Source: GCA-016699975 sp964420045 (lineage in GTDB: Bacteria > Patescibacteriota > Minisyncoccia > Moranbacterales > UBA1568). From it: 63,847 bases of DNA. Where the stretch lies: contig CAYQPQ010000003.1 in NCBI GenBank assembly GCA_964420045.1, forward strand, positions 1 to 63,847, in the 5' to 3' direction. Shown here piece after piece: positions 8,839 through 17,682 of the stretch. The notes under the pieces were generated by a model that was not told the DNA's origin, ran no database searches, and was given only the letters and a program-made list of their open reading frames with translations. Each line of letters starts with the position of its first letter. Position 1 is the first letter of the stretch. Made by a program: the position numbers and the translations under genes.

Positions 8839-10428
8839 ATGGATCATTTCATTGATATGTATCGGAAAATTTCCTGGACGGTATGGGCATTGGCAGCAAT
8901 TCTCATCGCCGGGATTTTCGTTCGAACATTCCACTTTCATGACTGGCTTCGTTTTAATGCTGATCAGTCGCGGGACGCCGGTATTGTGAGTAATGTTCTT
9001 GAGGGAGAAACACCGCCTCCGCTCCTTGGTCCGAAGGCCGGCGGGACGGAGTTTCGTCTTGGATCAGCATTCTATATATTTCAAATCGCCTCCGCTTCGA
9101 TTTTCGGAGACCGACCGGACGTGATGGCCTATCCCGATCTCCTGACTTCCATTCTTGCCATTCCGCTTCTCTATCTTTTTCTGCGTCTGTATTTCGAAAG
9201 AAAAACAGCTCTTGCGCTGACAGCGATATTCGCCCTGTCATTTTATGCAGTGAAGTATTCTCGATTCGCATGGAATCCGAATTCGCTGCCGTTTTGGACG
9301 CTACTTTTTTTCTTAGCACTGCATCGTCTGACACTCTTTGCCGGGAAAACCGAGAAGCTCTGGGCGGTCTTGCTGGGCGTTGCTTTGGGCGTTGGTGTGC
9401 AGCTTCATACCTTGACACTTATTGTACTTCCGATGATGACGGTGGGCGTTTTCGGATACCTCGCGTATTTCCGAAGGCGAGAAATCGGCACTGTGTTTCT
9501 CATCGTTTCCGCTGTGGCAATAGCGTTGAACGTCGGGCAAATTATGAGCGAATTCCGAACTGGCGGAGAAAACATATCGGCATTTCTTTCCGGTGTCGGA
9601 AAAAAGCAGGAAAAAGGAAATGGTCTCATGCGAAATGTTGCTCAAGATACAACGTGTTTCATTGAAGGGACAGTCTATATTGTGACGTCGCATGATATTT
9701 CCGATACCTGTAGTACGAAATCGCTTGGAAGAAATATTGATGGAATTTCTTTTGCAATGGGAACAGTTTTGTTTTTTGGCGGAATATTCCTGGCTTTTCG
9801 CGTGCTTCGGCGCGAACAAGAACTTTCTCGGCGATATTTTCTGACATTGAATATCGTGTTTCTTGCACTTTCGTTTCTCTTGCTTGTTCCGCTTGCCAAT
9901 GAAGTGTCCATGCGGTTTTTCCTCATGATGGTATTTTTACCATTTGTGTTGCTCGGACTCTGGCTTGAATTTCTTCAAGAGAAATTTCCCCGACAAGCGC
10001 ATATTTTCATAGCATGTGGATCGATAGCGCTCTTACTTCTGAATGGATACGCTATACGACAGTCATTTTCCGAATACGCGTCTTTTCTGGATGAACATTC
10101 AACGGCGGGAATGGACAATGTTTTGCTTCGAGAAGTCGAAGAAGCGGCTGATTTCATCGTGCTTCATGCGGATGGAAACTCGACAGTATCGCTTCGCGGA
10201 GATTCGAAATATCTCTTTAAAGCATTGAAATCTATCCGCTATTTTACGGAGAAGCAAGGTGTTGATGTCATTCAGGCGGGAAAGGGGAAAGGAGGCACCA
10301 ATCTTCCGGAGTTTCTCGTTGAAAACACGAAGCGGAATAAGAAGACTCTCGAAGAAAACCCCGGTGTGGTAGACTGGAAAATAATCGGGCGCTTCACGAT
10401 CTTTCGGTTGCCGCATGATGTGCAGTGA
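8839..10428 (+). CDS. GT-C membrane glycosyltransferase, type A paralogue 3
   Basis: 529 residues from ATG 8839. The frame is open further upstream, back to 8527, but that extension lies inside paralogue 2 and does not resemble the family. ATG 8839 stands after TCT and gives the family N-terminus MDHFIDMYRK plus a TM helix and VRTFHFHDW. Motifs are ADQSRD, PLLGPKAGGTEF and KYSRFAWNPNS. The loop cysteines are C-x17-C (TTCFIE to DTCS). The C-terminal part carries ALKSIRYF, the counterpart of SLKYIA in its relatives. ATG 8833 is an alternative two codons upstream. Confidence 0.82.
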   Translation: MDHFIDMYRKISWTVWALAAILIAGIFVRTFHFHDWLRFNADQSRDAGIVSNVLEGETPPPLLGPKAGGTEFRLGSAFYIFQIASASIFGDRPDVMAYPDLLTSILAIPLLYLFLRLYFERKTALALTAIFALSFYAVKYSRFAWNPNSLPFWTLLFFLALHRLTLFAGKTEKLWAVLLGVALGVGVQLHTLTLIVLPMMTVGVFGYLAYFRRREIGTVFLIVSAVAIALNVGQIMSEFRTGGENISAFLSGVGKKQEKGNGLMRNVAQDTTCFIEGTVYIVTSHDISDTCSTKSLGRNIDGISFAMGTVLFFGGIFLAFRVLRREQELSRRYFLTLNIVFLALSFLLLVPLANEVSMRFFLMMVFLPFVLLGLWLEFLQEKFPRQAHIFIACGSIALLLLNGYAIRQSFSEYASFLDEHSTAGMDNVLLREVEEAADFIVLHADGNSTVSLRGDSKYLFKALKSIRYFTEKQGVDVIQAGKGKGGTNLPEFLVENTKRNKKTLEENPGVVDWKIIGRFTIFRLPHDVQ

Positions 10429-10509
10429 AAACATGAGAGATTGTGTAACGAGTTGAACTGTTGGGAATCTTTTGAGGAGAAATCCATACTATATCGGACG
10501 GGGTAACCT

Positions 10510-11220
10510 ATGACAAAGATGCGAGAGAAAAATATGATATTCACCGCTGACGATTTTGGCATTAGTCAAAAGGCGGACGAGAGGATTCTGAAACTCGCCG
10601 AAGCGGGAGTACTTGATCGTGTTGCCGTTATGACTCGGGGAACAGCAACAGCATCATCGCTCGAACGATTGGCGAAATCGGGCGTCAAGATTGATCTTCA
10701 CGCGGAAATTCGCGACGATATCGATCCGAATCGAACGCTCAAAGCGGGCGCAGCGGGGAGAATTTTTATTTTTGTGAAAAATTTTCTGTTTGGTGAGAAT
10801 CGCGTGTCCCGCGTAGCTGAGCGATGGGATGCGCAAATACGAGACTTTCAATCGATATTTGGCAGATACCCCGACGGACTGAATTCTCATGAACATACGC
10901 ATTTTTTTCCGCCGTATTTTCGAGCACTTCTTTCTCTGGCAAAGAAATACGATATTCCATTTGTTCGATTCGGAAAGAAATCGTTTCCGGGGAATACGTC
11001 GGTATCGCGTATTCTCAATATGCTCCGCGTGGCGGACCGACAGGAATTTTCTCGGTCGGGACTTGCTTCATCCGACATAATGATCAGTTTTGACTGGATA
11101 GGATCGCTTGAACCGCTTGAAAAATATCCGGAAAGCATGACAATAGAGATTCTGTTTCATCCGGAAAGAGACGAGGAAATGGAATTTCTCGAAAAGAATT
11201 TCCTCTCGAGCTCAATATAA
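10510..11220 (+). CDS. ChbG/HpnK/YdjC-like carbohydrate deacetylase
   Basis: 236 residues. The family removes an acetyl group from an N-acetylated sugar using a divalent metal. The metal-binding signatures are visible: TADDFG near the start, DLHAE at about residue 64, and NSHEHTHFFP at about 125. Length is close to the usual 240-290. There is no signal peptide, so the enzyme should act in the cytoplasm, most simply on a lipid-linked or nucleotide-linked HexNAc before export. It sits between type A paralogues 3 and 4, in the same direction and with short gaps, so it most likely belongs to the same glycan pathway. ATG 10510 is preceded by CCT. Confidence 0.8.
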   Translation: MTKMREKNMIFTADDFGISQKADERILKLAEAGVLDRVAVMTRGTATASSLERLAKSGVKIDLHAEIRDDIDPNRTLKAGAAGRIFIFVKNFLFGENRVSRVAERWDAQIRDFQSIFGRYPDGLNSHEHTHFFPPYFRALLSLAKKYDIPFVRFGKKSFPGNTSVSRILNMLRVADRQEFSRSGLASSDIMISFDWIGSLEPLEKYPESMTIEILFHPERDEEMEFLEKNFLSSSI

Positions 11221-11281
11221 CGAGATTTTGGTTAGGCATTTGAGAGTGAGACAGGTTTTTCCGAACACTTTATATTTCTCT

Positions 11282-12898
11282 ATGGATGTATTCACGAGAG
11301 TGCAAGCGAAGATCAGAAATGAAAAGCGGATTCAGTACGCCATCCTCGCGGGAATCATCACTCTGGGTGTCTTCCTTCGGACCGTTCACTTTCAGTCATG
11401 GATGGAGTTTTCTCCCGATCAGGCGCGTGATGCGACACTGATCGACAAAGTGCTGTCCGGTGAAGAGCCACTCCCGCTTCTCGGTGCCGAATCAGGGAAT
11501 ACTAGATTTAAGCTTGGTCCGATAGCCTATCATTGGCAATATCTTTCCGGGCTTCTCTTTGGATCCGAACCGTACAACTTGGCATACCCGGATCTCCTTT
11601 TTTCGATTTTTGCTCTCATTCTATTCTTCTTCTTGATGCGAAAATATTTCTCCGCCGAGAGAGCTCTCCTTTTGACTCTCCTCATGAGCTCGTCGTTCTT
11701 TCTGGTGAAATATGGTCGATTTGCCTGGAATCCGAATGCTGCACCATTCTTCTCACTTCTTTTTTTGTTCGCGCTTCTCGAGACGCTTGACCCAAAGAAT
11801 AAAGGGAGAGTGGTGTGGCCGGCACTTCTAGGTGTCGCCTGCGGTGTTGCTATTCAACTCCATACGCTGTTTATTTTTATTCTTCCGTGTGTTGTTGGAG
11901 CGGGATTTCTCTTGTGGATCAAACGCGGATTATTCTCTTGGCGCGGACTTGTCCTGTTTCTGGTTTGTTTTCTTGCTGTGAACTGGGCGCAGATATATCG
12001 TGATGTGAACCATCATTACTCAAACACCAATCGATTCTTGAAGGCTATTAGCAAAACATCGTCTGGAGATGGTGAAAGTGCTTTACTGAGAAATATAAAT
12101 GAAGCAACGGCATGCGAAGTGCAGTCAGGTGTGTACCTTCTGTCATCATGGGGTAATCTTGGGAAATGCGAACCGTGGGAATCCGCTTTGCGGCCGCATG
12201 ATATTGAAACGCGAACGACTTTTATCGCGGGGTTCATATTTGTTTTTGGAGGGTATATTCTTTTCGCTCGGTATTTTCGACGAGAGCCCGATGATCGAAA
12301 GTGGGATTTCCTATTTGTAACCGGACTTTACGCAATTGTTTCTTTCGTAGTGAGTATCCCCATTATTACGCAGGTCTCTACGCGTTATTACATAACCTCG
12401 TTTTTTCTCCCATTTATCATTCTTGGGTTGTGGATGAAGTTTCTTGGAAATAAAGTCGGTAAAATCGGCTCCGTCTTTGCAGTGGTTGCAATCGCGCTAT
12501 TTCTTGTCCTGTTTGCCGGTAATATTCGTTCGCTTTCCCTTTGGTCATGGAAGCTTTCTCATGGATCGGCAAGTGATTCAAAGACGGTGTTTTATGCAGA
12601 GGTACGCGATATGATGAGTTACATGGAAGCTCAGTTACCGGAGCAGAATATTGGACTTCTCGGGAGTGGCGACTCTATGTCGAGGTTCTTCAAGTCGCTC
12701 AACTATATCGCGGAAAACGATGGAAGGACGCTGCTTGACCTTTCAAACAAACATCGCGATCCTCATGGGCGTTTCTTTTACATAGATGAATCGGTGCCGG
12801 AATCCGAACTCCGTGTGCAATCAACGTATAAAGGATATGTTGTGGAAGGGTATCGTGTGTTTGGTCAGATTGTGATATTGACACTTCGCGCTGAATGA
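11282..12898 (+). CDS. GT-C membrane glycosyltransferase, type A paralogue 4
   Basis: 538 residues from ATG 11282. The frame extends to a TTG at 11228, but the extra 18 residues lack family likeness and ATG 11282 follows TCTCT. Motifs: FLRTVHFQSW, SPDQARD, LPLLGAESGNTRFKLGP, KYGRFAWNPNA. The Ser of YSRF in the other copies is Gly here. The loop pair C-x17-C is present (TACEVQ to GKCE). The C-terminal part has FKSLNYIA. The stop overlaps the next ATG (ATGA), which couples it to the type B copy 2 gene. Confidence 0.82.
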   Translation: MDVFTRVQAKIRNEKRIQYAILAGIITLGVFLRTVHFQSWMEFSPDQARDATLIDKVLSGEEPLPLLGAESGNTRFKLGPIAYHWQYLSGLLFGSEPYNLAYPDLLFSIFALILFFFLMRKYFSAERALLLTLLMSSSFFLVKYGRFAWNPNAAPFFSLLFLFALLETLDPKNKGRVVWPALLGVACGVAIQLHTLFIFILPCVVGAGFLLWIKRGLFSWRGLVLFLVCFLAVNWAQIYRDVNHHYSNTNRFLKAISKTSSGDGESALLRNINEATACEVQSGVYLLSSWGNLGKCEPWESALRPHDIETRTTFIAGFIFVFGGYILFARYFRREPDDRKWDFLFVTGLYAIVSFVVSIPIITQVSTRYYITSFFLPFIILGLWMKFLGNKVGKIGSVFAVVAIALFLVLFAGNIRSLSLWSWKLSHGSASDSKTVFYAEVRDMMSYMEAQLPEQNIGLLGSGDSMSRFFKSLNYIAENDGRTLLDLSNKHRDPHGRFFYIDESVPESELRVQSTYKGYVVEGYRVFGQIVILTLRAE

Positions 12899-14829
12899 AT
12901 CGGACTCTCTACAAGTATTTTAGTATGAAGATGCCTTTGAAATTTCGATGGAGTCTGAATGTGACTATTGGGCTGCTTCTTGGTGTTGTAGTAGTGATGA
13001 ATCTTTCATTGGGAATCCCACGACTCGCCAAGTTTTCTGCGATTGATGAACGTCTCTGGACGTATGATCGGATACCGCAATTTTGGCGCGCGATTGAGAA
13101 GGGAGAATGGAAAAAGACCGATATCAACGATAAGCCAGGCATCACAGTTGCTCTTACTTCAGGTGTGGGATTGTTGTTCTCCAATCCGAAGTCGACCGAA
13201 ATGCTTCGCACTACATCGAAAAATGTGAATGATCTTGCGAAAATATACCAAGTAGATACTTCGTTTCGTCTGCCAATCTATCTCTTTACTCTCTGTATGA
13301 TGCCGGTATTCTTTTGGCTCATACGTCGGCTTTTTGAGAGTAATCGGATTGCATTTTTTGCGACTGCATTCATATTTCTCTCCCCGATTCTTCTCGGTAT
13401 ATCACTTATCGTGAATCCAGATTCTCTCTTGTGGATATTTCTTCCGCTCTCCTTGGTGAGCTTTCTCATTTTTCTTAAAGAGGAAGATTGGAAGTGTGCT
13501 GTTATGAGTGGAGGTTTTCTGGGTTTTGCACTACTTACGAAATATGTTTCCACGATCCTTTTTCCATTTCTCTTCCTTCTGGTGTTTCTGGTTCAGGTTT
13601 TTCCATTACGAAAATATGTTTCGAGTGTGGATGAAAAATCAATGTTGGCGAGGTCTCTCCGAATCGGATTGATGGGATATCTTTGCACTGTATTTGTTGC
13701 ATGTCTTACGGTTTTTGGGTTTTATCCGGTTGTTTGGGTGTCGTTCAATACGCTGCTTCAGACGACTATTTTGAGCCGTCCGATGGTGTCAGTGGGAACG
13801 CCTCTTGCAGTGTTGATTGCTGGAACATTCATTGATGTGGTTCTCTTGAAGGCGTATCTTTCTCAGAAAATCGTACAGGTGCTTTCTCGACATGAATCCT
13901 TATGCCGAAGAGTGCTTGCAGGAGGGTTTCTTGCGTCAATCCTCTTTGTTTTCACAAATGTGTATCTTCACATGAGGTGGATCAATTTTCCCGCTCTCCT
14001 CGCGTCACCGAAAGCACCAGGTACGTGGAGTGTGATCGAGCTTGTTTCCGGCGCCTTTACGGGTCTCTACGGACTTCTGTTTGGGATAACTCCCATTGTG
14101 TCTCTCTTTTTCTTTCTGACAGTTATTTCCTTACTTGGCATTCGGTCTTTTTCTTTCAGGGAAGAGCATCGATCGATAGTTCTTATCTTGCTTGTATTTA
14201 TGGGAGCCTACTATGCTGCCTCTGCTGTGAATTTTGTTGATGCGACGGTTCGGTATCAAATTTCCCTCTATCCGCTCGCATTCATTGTGGCGGCTGTCGG
14301 AGCGCTTCAGTGTTTTTTGTGGATTCGCGCGAAGCTTCGCGTGTCTCTTCTTGTGTTTTCATGCGGTATCCTTTTGTGCTCTCTGGCAAGTCTTCTGCTT
14401 ATTCGCCCGTTCTATTTCTCGTATGCCTCCGTGCTCTTGCCGAAGCAATATGTGCTCAATATGAAGGGTATGGGGGATGGGAGTTATGAAGCATCTCAAT
14501 ATTTGAACAGTCTCCCGAATGCGCAGAGTTTGTCCGTGTGGACTGATGAAGCGGCTGTCTGCGATCATTTTGTTGGACACTGTATCTCGAGTGTCAAACA
14601 AAAAAATGTGGAGGGACAGAACTTCGATTATTTCGTTATTTCTCTTGGAAGAAGACAGAAATCAATAGGGTTTTCCTCTCTTCGGCAGGTAACTGATCCT
14701 GATTTTCTCTGGGCGATGAGGCAGTATGATTCCGAAAACTTTCGGGGACATCAAATATCCATTGGAGGACGAGCGGCAAACTTTATAAAGATAATTCGGA
14801 ACGAATCGCAGTCGCGGGATGCTTTGTAG
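12895..14829 (+). CDS. GT-C membrane glycosyltransferase, type B copy 2
   Basis: 644 residues. Clear paralogue of 3313-5196: SAIDERLW in the first loop, TDINDKPGIT, FRLPIYLF, NPDSLLWIFLPLS, LASPK, MGDGSYEASQYLN and a C-x6-C pair near the C-terminus (VCDHFVGHC). About eleven TM helices. The ATG at 12895 overlaps the stop of paralogue 4. An in-frame ATG at 12925 after AGT is an alternative that would drop ten residues. A GH28 gene follows, exactly as after copy 1, so this two-gene cassette occurs twice in the locus, in opposite orientation. Confidence 0.82.
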   Translation: MNRTLYKYFSMKMPLKFRWSLNVTIGLLLGVVVVMNLSLGIPRLAKFSAIDERLWTYDRIPQFWRAIEKGEWKKTDINDKPGITVALTSGVGLLFSNPKSTEMLRTTSKNVNDLAKIYQVDTSFRLPIYLFTLCMMPVFFWLIRRLFESNRIAFFATAFIFLSPILLGISLIVNPDSLLWIFLPLSLVSFLIFLKEEDWKCAVMSGGFLGFALLTKYVSTILFPFLFLLVFLVQVFPLRKYVSSVDEKSMLARSLRIGLMGYLCTVFVACLTVFGFYPVVWVSFNTLLQTTILSRPMVSVGTPLAVLIAGTFIDVVLLKAYLSQKIVQVLSRHESLCRRVLAGGFLASILFVFTNVYLHMRWINFPALLASPKAPGTWSVIELVSGAFTGLYGLLFGITPIVSLFFFLTVISLLGIRSFSFREEHRSIVLILLVFMGAYYAASAVNFVDATVRYQISLYPLAFIVAAVGALQCFLWIRAKLRVSLLVFSCGILLCSLASLLLIRPFYFSYASVLLPKQYVLNMKGMGDGSYEASQYLNSLPNAQSLSVWTDEAAVCDHFVGHCISSVKQKNVEGQNFDYFVISLGRRQKSIGFSSLRQVTDPDFLWAMRQYDSENFRGHQISIGGRAANFIKIIRNESQSRDAL

Positions 14830-14875
14830 TCAATATTGGACTAGGAAGGTAGAAATAAACAAGAGAAAACGTCGT

Positions 14876-16378
14876 ATGAAAAGGATCTATTTTGTTTATA
14901 TGGGTATTCCGCTGCTTTTCGTAGGGGTGATTTTTTTTCGTGAAATTTATTTCGGGAAGCAGGAAGTGAAGAATATGATCGCCCTCGAGAGAATCTCAAC
15001 AGATCATGAGGAATCACCATTTCCAGAAATGACCTCACTTACAGAACCTTCGTTTCCTGACAGGGTATGCAGTATAGCTGATTTCGGTGCTATTGGAGAT
15101 GGGGACACCATGAATACGCGCGCGTTTGCTACAGCCATCAATGAATGTGCGAATCATGGCGGTGGAAAGGTACTGGTACCAAAAGGGAAATGGCTCACCG
15201 GACCGGTAGCACTGAAAGATAACATATGGCTCTTTCTCGAGAAAGACGCAGAAATTCTCTTTAGTATTCAGAAATCGGACTATCTTCCCGTGGTTCGTTC
15301 GCGATTTGAAGGAGTTGAATACTTCGGTTACTCCTCGCCGCTTTCGGCAAGAAACGCAGAGAATATTGCCATAACCGGCGAAGGAACAATCAATGGGCAA
15401 GCGGAGAAATCATGGTGGACATCTGTTGATGATCCAGAGGTGGCAGTTTCTCTGGTTGAGCTGTACCGAATGGGGCAAGACGGAGATCCGGTTGAGAATC
15501 GTGTTTTTGGCGAAGGGAGGGGACTTCGCCCGGCCTTTGTTGAGCTCTTCGAGTGTCACACCGTGCTTATTGATGGTGTGACATTTCTGAATGGTCCCAT
15601 GTGGACGATTCATCCGCTCTATAGCGATACGGTCTCCATTCGGAATATTGTGGTTCAAACACATGACGGTCGAAACACGGACGGAATAGTTGTTGATTCT
15701 TCGCAAAATGTTTCCATCAAAGACTCTCGGTTTGCTACCGGTGATGACGCTATTGCTATCAAGTCTGGTCGGGACAATGACGGTATGCGTATTGGAAGAC
15801 CGTCGAAAAATGTTCTCATCCGGAACTGTGTTGTTGAGGATGCTCACGCGGCTATTGCCATTGGAAGTGAAGTATCCGGCGGCATACACGATATCTTTGT
15901 CGATACGATACGGGTGAAAAATGCCGACTTTGGCATTCGTATGAAATCAAGTCCGGGTCGAGGAGCTTCGGTTCATACTATTCGAATCCGTAATATGGAT
16001 ATCGAGAATGCGAGGATCGCCGCTCTTGAATTGGATCAAATGACCGGAGAAGCGGTCTCGGTCGGAGTGGCGCTCACAGACTTTCATGATATTCACATTG
16101 AAAATGTACGGTGTGGTTGGACGAGGAAGCCTCTGCGATTTAACGGATCGGCAGAACAACCTCCGTATGACATAACACTTCGTGATTTCACGATATCAGC
16201 AAGCGGCACGGCGTCTCTGGAGAATGTTCAGGACGTATTGATCAAGAATTTCACACTAACATCTTCGCGAAAAGGCAAGGATCCAGGCATGGATATTGTC
16301 GGGAGTCACCATGTCATCCTTGATCAAACCAATCTTCCGCAGTCTCGGATACTGTGCAAAGATGGATGTGTCTACTGA
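14876..16378 (+). CDS. GH28-like right-handed beta-helix protein, membrane-anchored, copy B
   Basis: 500 residues from ATG 14876; the frame opens at 14819 but that part overlaps the upstream gene. An N-terminal signal anchor (YFVYMGIPLLFVGVIFF) precedes the GH28 domain: FPDRVCSIADFGAIGDG, GGGKVLVPKGKW, AITGEGTINGQ, then RNTDG, TGDD, AIGSEVSGG and FGIRMKSSPGRG. Unlike copy A it keeps the usual NTD, and its RIK motif reads RMK. It shares the cysteine pattern of copy A and ends in C-x3-C. Expected outside the membrane, acting on a uronic-acid-type or deoxysugar glycan, probably the product of the neighbouring transferases. The specific linkage cannot be deduced. Confidence 0.85.
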   Translation: MKRIYFVYMGIPLLFVGVIFFREIYFGKQEVKNMIALERISTDHEESPFPEMTSLTEPSFPDRVCSIADFGAIGDGDTMNTRAFATAINECANHGGGKVLVPKGKWLTGPVALKDNIWLFLEKDAEILFSIQKSDYLPVVRSRFEGVEYFGYSSPLSARNAENIAITGEGTINGQAEKSWWTSVDDPEVAVSLVELYRMGQDGDPVENRVFGEGRGLRPAFVELFECHTVLIDGVTFLNGPMWTIHPLYSDTVSIRNIVVQTHDGRNTDGIVVDSSQNVSIKDSRFATGDDAIAIKSGRDNDGMRIGRPSKNVLIRNCVVEDAHAAIAIGSEVSGGIHDIFVDTIRVKNADFGIRMKSSPGRGASVHTIRIRNMDIENARIAALELDQMTGEAVSVGVALTDFHDIHIENVRCGWTRKPLRFNGSAEQPPYDITLRDFTISASGTASLENVQDVLIKNFTLTSSRKGKDPGMDIVGSHHVILDQTNLPQSRILCKDGCVY

Positions 16379-16386
16379 AGGAACAC

Positions 16387-16412
16387 AAAAAAACAAGCGC
16401 CTATATCGGCTT
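16387..16412 (-). terminator. Possible rho-independent terminator of the leftward GT2 gene
   Basis: Read on the minus strand, AAGCCGATATAGGCGCTT forms an imperfect stem and is followed by G and seven Ts. It lies between convergent genes and touches the end of the GH28 copy B downstream region. Confidence 0.4.
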
Positions 16413-16445
16413 GCTGAGAAGGGGAATAATAGAAAAAGAAATTTC

Positions 16446-17390
16446 CTAGTCTCGAGGTTTTTTCCGTATGATATAGAGCGGGCGACCAAGAACCTCTCGA
16501 TGAATGTTTTCGATGTAGAGCGAGAGCAATCCGATAGACATGAGGAGAATGCCCACGAGGAACACGATAAAGATAGCGAGATTTTCCGCGTCGGAGAAGG
16601 TTGAAGCAAAGTACGAGTGGAAGAAGTATTTTCCGAGCAAGATGTAGAATCCGGCAATAGCCGATACTGTTGTGATACAAATGCCAAGATAGCCGGCAAG
16701 CCGCAGAGGAAAGAGACTCAGTGAGACGAAACTGTTGAAGGCGAGCCGTGCCAGCTTCCAGAAGTTGTAGCTTGCCGTTCCATGCAGTCGCTCATTGGCG
16801 TCGAAGGAGATGTAGGTTCGTTTGAACCCGAGCCAGTCGATGAGTCCGCGAGTCATCCGATTCACTTCGGTAAGGCGGTTGAATTCGTCGACTACCGCAC
16901 GGTCGAGCAATCGAAAATCGGTTGAATTTGGAACGATTTTCGTTTCAACAATAGCGTTCAATACAGCATAAAAAAGTGTGGAGCCAACTTTTTTCACCCA
17001 TGAATCGCTTCGGCTTTTATTTCGAACGCCGACCACGACTTCGAACCCGACTTCCCACTGCTTTACAAATTCCGGAATCAACTCAACCGGATGTTGGAGA
17101 TCGGCATCTATTAAGATACACGCATCACCGGAAGCATGATTTAATCCCGCTGTTGTTGCGATTTCCTTGCCGAAGTTTCTCGAAAAATCAATATACCGTA
17201 TGCGGGAGTCACTCTCGGAGACGCGTTTTAAAACATCGAGAGTTGTGTCGGTGCTCCCATCGTTTACAAAAAGAAGTTCGTAGGAATACGAGTTGCCGAG
17301 GGATGCAAGTACCGGTCGCACACGCTCACATAAGGCGGGAATATTTTCCGCTTCGTTGTGTGCCGGGATAATAAGGGAAAGCATCTTCAT
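16446..17390 (-). CDS. Polyprenyl-phosphate glycosyltransferase (GT2, GtrB/DPM1-like with two TM helices)
   Basis: 314 residues. The GT-A fold is plain: LSLIIPAHNEAENI, FVNDGSTD, DFSRNFGKE, then DADLQHP with the metal-binding DxD. Two C-terminal TM hairpins (about 225-250 and 262-290) follow, as in GtrB. These enzymes transfer a sugar from UDP- or GDP-sugar to polyprenyl phosphate on the cytoplasmic face. That product is the donor that GT-C enzymes need, so this gene is the natural supplier for the adjacent array. It faces the array tail to tail. ATG 17390 follows GCCT. Its own promoter is predicted at 17442-17469. Confidence 0.88.
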   Translation of the reverse strand: MKMLSLIIPAHNEAENIPALCERVRPVLASLGNSYSYELLFVNDGSTDTTLDVLKRVSESDSRIRYIDFSRNFGKEIATTAGLNHASGDACILIDADLQHPVELIPEFVKQWEVGFEVVVGVRNKSRSDSWVKKVGSTLFYAVLNAIVETKIVPNSTDFRLLDRAVVDEFNRLTEVNRMTRGLIDWLGFKRTYISFDANERLHGTASYNFWKLARLAFNSFVSLSLFPLRLAGYLGICITTVSAIAGFYILLGKYFFHSYFASTFSDAENLAIFIVFLVGILLMSIGLLSLYIENIHREVLGRPLYIIRKKPRD

Positions 17391-17441
17391 AGGCGGGAAT
17401 TGCCACTCGGGGCATGTGAGGAATACGAACTTTCAGTTTCA

Positions 17442-17469
17442 AGTATACCGCGGCTTTCGTAAGATGCAA
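17442..17469 (-). promoter_or_regulatory. Promoter of the leftward GT2 gene
   Basis: On the minus strand: -35 TTGCAT, 16-base spacer, -10 TATACT (five of six consensus bases). The leader would be about 45 bases. Confidence 0.55.
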
Positions 17470-17498
17470 AGCAACACGCTCTCTTAATAAAGGGAATC

Positions 17499-17527
17499 TT
17501 GCCATTTGCGAGATTCTTTGGTAGGAT
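17499..17527 (+). promoter_or_regulatory. Promoter of tRNA-Val and probably rplI
   Basis: -35 TTGCCA, 17-base spacer, -10 TAGGAT. The predicted start is about 50 bases before the tRNA. rplI begins 25 bases after the tRNA with no terminator between. Confidence 0.55.
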
Positions 17528-17583
17528 GACCGAAACGGTGAAAACGGTGTGGTTTTGTTTATAGGGGACTGTTGTATCACAAC

Positions 17584-17657
17584 GGACAATTAGCTCAGCT
17601 GGTTAGAGCGCTGCATTCACATTGCAGAGGTCGCTGGTTCGAGCCCAGCATTGTCCA
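17584..17657 (+). tRNA. tRNA-Val (anticodon CAC)
   Basis: A complete cloverleaf: acceptor GGACAAT with ATTGTCC, D stem GCTC/GAGC, anticodon stem CTGCA/TGCAG around the loop TTCACAT, T stem GCTGG/CCAGC with TTCGAGC, discriminator A. The loop gives anticodon CAC, reading GUG. The 3' CCA is not encoded (the sequence continues CAG), so it must be added by a CCA-adding enzyme. Confidence 0.95.
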
Positions 17658-17682
17658 CAGTTATATGTTTTAGAGCATTCTT

